The translations under genes were made by a program, and so were the position numbers. Shown in pieces: positions 13,934 through 14,771 of a DNA stretch of 14,771 bases. The stretch spans positions 1 through 14,771 of the forward strand of contig CAVRZY010000217.1 in the NCBI GenBank assembly GCA_963725415.1, in the 5' to 3' direction. The notes beneath the pieces are model-generated. The model was not told the origin of the DNA, ran no database searches, and saw only the letters and a list, made by a program, of their open reading frames with translations. This DNA comes from CAVRZY01 sp963725415 (GTDB taxonomy: Bacteria > Acidobacteriota > Terriglobia > Bryobacterales > Bryobacteraceae). Position 1 is the first letter of the stretch. Each line of letters starts with the position of its first letter.

Positions 13934-14223
13934 GGCGTGGTCGGCGCCGAAGAGCTGCTTGGCCCGGTCGATGGCAATCTGCTCGGCGCGATCGACCACC
14001 TCACAGCCGCCGTAGTACCGCTTGCCGGGGAGCCCCTCGGCGTACTTGTTGGTGAGCGGCGAGCCCATGGCTTCCATCACCGCGGGCGACACGAAGTTCT
14101 CGCTCGCAATGAGCTCCAGGCCATCGCTCTGCCGGGCGGTCTCCGCCTCGATGAGCGCGGCGATCTGCGGGTCCTGCGCGCGCAGCGCGTCACCCGGGCG
14201 GGCAACGGTTCCACGACATCCAC
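13934..14223 (-). pseudogene. glyA: Truncated serine hydroxymethyltransferase (glyA) fragment
   Basis: Only the first ~100 of about 420 residues are present. The family block LELIASENFVSPAVMEAMGS, then LTNKYAEGLPGKRYYGG and DRAKQLFGADHA, is unmistakable. After GADHA, where relatives continue NVQPHSGAQAN (substrate and PLP contacts), the reading turns into unrelated sequence. The start is probably GTG 14223 (VDVVEPLPARVT), but near 14188 the frame shifts before DALRAQDPQIAALIEAE, consistent with a short deletion. The intact enzyme converts serine and tetrahydrofolate to glycine and methylene-tetrahydrofolate. It lies 7 bases after rpiB on the same strand, a common neighbour arrangement. The lysine that binds PLP is absent, so this piece is inactive. 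Confidence 0.8.
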
Positions 14224-14230
14224 GACTGGT

Positions 14231-14680
14231 TCACTGCTCCTCCTCGCGCTCGATCTTCTCGATGCGACGTTGGTGCCGGCCGCCCTCAAAGGGCGTGTCC
14301 AGCCAGGTCTTGAGAATGGCGACGCCATCCTCGTCGCTTACGAAGCGCGCCGGAATCACCAGGATGTTGGAGTCGTTGTGCGCTCGCGAGAGCCCGGCGA
14401 TCTCCGGCGTCCACGCCACCGCGGCGCGCACGTGCGCGTGCCGGTTGGCGGCGTACGCCATGCCGAGCCCGGTGCCGCACAGCAGGATGCCGCGCGCGGC
14501 CTTCCCCGTCTCCACGGCCTCGGCGACGGGGTGCGCGTAGTCGGCGTAATCCGTGGACGCCGGCGAATGCGTGCCGACGTCCTCGACCTCGTACCCCAGG
14601 CCGGCCAGCGCCGCCTTGAGCTTCTCCTTCAGCTCGAAGCCGGCGTGGTCGGCGCCGATGGGAATGCGCTCGGCACTCAC
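14231..14680 (-). CDS. rpiB: Ribose-5-phosphate isomerase B
   Basis: A 149-residue protein, normal for RpiB (RpiB/LacA/LacB family), which interconverts ribose-5-phosphate and ribulose-5-phosphate in the pentose phosphate pathway. IPIGADHAGFELKEKL at the N terminus, DYADYAHPVAEAV, GILLCGTGLGMAYAANR with the catalytic Cys, and SRAHNDSNILVIPARF with substrate-binding residues are all intact. The start is GTG 14680, which overlaps the stop of the upstream gene (TGA 14679-14677), so translation is coupled. The charged tail RIEKIEREEEQ ends at TGA 14231, just before the glyA fragment. Composition is richer in GC than the left part of the window. Confidence 0.95.
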   Translation of the reverse strand: MSAERIPIGADHAGFELKEKLKAALAGLGYEVEDVGTHSPASTDYADYAHPVAEAVETGKAARGILLCGTGLGMAYAANRHAHVRAAVAWTPEIAGLSRAHNDSNILVIPARFVSDEDGVAILKTWLDTPFEGGRHQRRIEKIEREEEQ

Positions 14681-14771
14681 GACTTGCGCGGCCAGAGCGG
14701 CCAGGTCTTCACCAGTCCGCGAATGGCCGCGATGCGACGCTCGAGCAATACGTACTCGAAGTCGAGCAGAT
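14677..14771 (-). CDS. C-terminal end of an unidentified gene
   Basis: Thirty residues run in from the right edge (LLDFEYVLLERRIAAIRGLV, ending TWPLWPRKS) to TGA 14677. The stop overlaps the rpiB start by two bases, so both are in one operon. The basic, aromatic tail could belong to a membrane-associated enzyme, but the fragment is too short to name. Confidence 0.55.
   Translation of the reverse strand, partial: LLDFEYVLLERRIAAIRGLVKTWPLWPRKS

Noticed and set aside
1..14771. Genetic code with TAG reassigned to Gln
   Set aside because: mazF, the amidohydrolase, the permease and the 8989 gene all end naturally at TAG, and nothing sensible follows those stops.

Overview
This is a GC-rich bacterial chromosomal window (roughly 60-65% GC by eye) with short genes, long intergenic spacers and many palindromic repeats. 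The gene types (Tat-like secreted proteins, a GHL10-type glycosyl hydrolase-like protein, toxin-antitoxin pairs, a STAND NTPase) and the hairpin-rich spacers suggest a soil-type Acidobacteriota genome of the Solibacter/Bryobacter kind. That placement is inference and has not been checked. The last ~840 bases (rpiB and a broken glyA) look still richer in GC and may have a different origin.

Layout, left to right. (1) 1-597: end of an RsuA/RluB-type pseudouridine synthase, frameshifted near 290. (2) 598-782: spacer with an extended -10 promoter and three consecutive 6-base-loop hairpins, a candidate small RNA. (3) 783-1390: a mazEF-type toxin-antitoxin operon on the minus strand with a near-consensus promoter overlapping a palindrome. 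(4) 1435-1644: an inverted-repeat element packed with palindromes. (5) 1673-4136: an APC amino-acid permease followed by a twice-frameshifted amidohydrolase. (6) 4133-4590: a UPF0175 antitoxin, a 39-residue remnant of its DUF3368 partner, and a 29-residue remnant of a possible four-helix-bundle protein. (7) 4592-7060: a DUF4062-NACHT-FGE(SUMF1) gene of the anti-phage/conflict type. It carries two in-frame amber codons and appears to have lost the Walker B half of its NTPase. (8) 7086-8417: a secreted GHL10-type protein. (9) 8653-8864: a decayed tRNA-Pro copy next to a fragment of a second GHL10 gene. (10) 8989-10502: a small secreted protein, a palindromic repeat and an ATC-hydrolase-family protein. 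(11) 10639-11294: a PIN toxin with a small partner, operator-like palindromes upstream. (12) 11807-11957: a 131-bp element with 21-bp perfect terminal inverted repeats and 10-bp flanking direct repeats, a textbook MITE. (13) 12223-12989: a zinc-ribbon membrane protein and tRNA-Pro(GGG). (14) 13054-13725: an atypical receiver-domain protein with an in-frame amber codon. (15) 13934-14771: truncated glyA, intact rpiB and the end of another gene.

The region is an accessory, eroding stretch: three toxin-antitoxin modules (one broken), a decayed defence NTPase, gene fragments, a tRNA remnant and several small repeats. Single-base disruptions are frequent: a frameshift in the pseudouridine synthase, two in the amidohydrolase, one in glyA, and three in-frame ambers. 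Real decay and sequencing/assembly error therefore have to be weighed throughout. The best leads are the candidate small RNA, the MITE with its intact target duplication, the architecture and damage of the NACHT gene, and the pair of tRNA-Pro copies bracketing a 4.2-kb segment.
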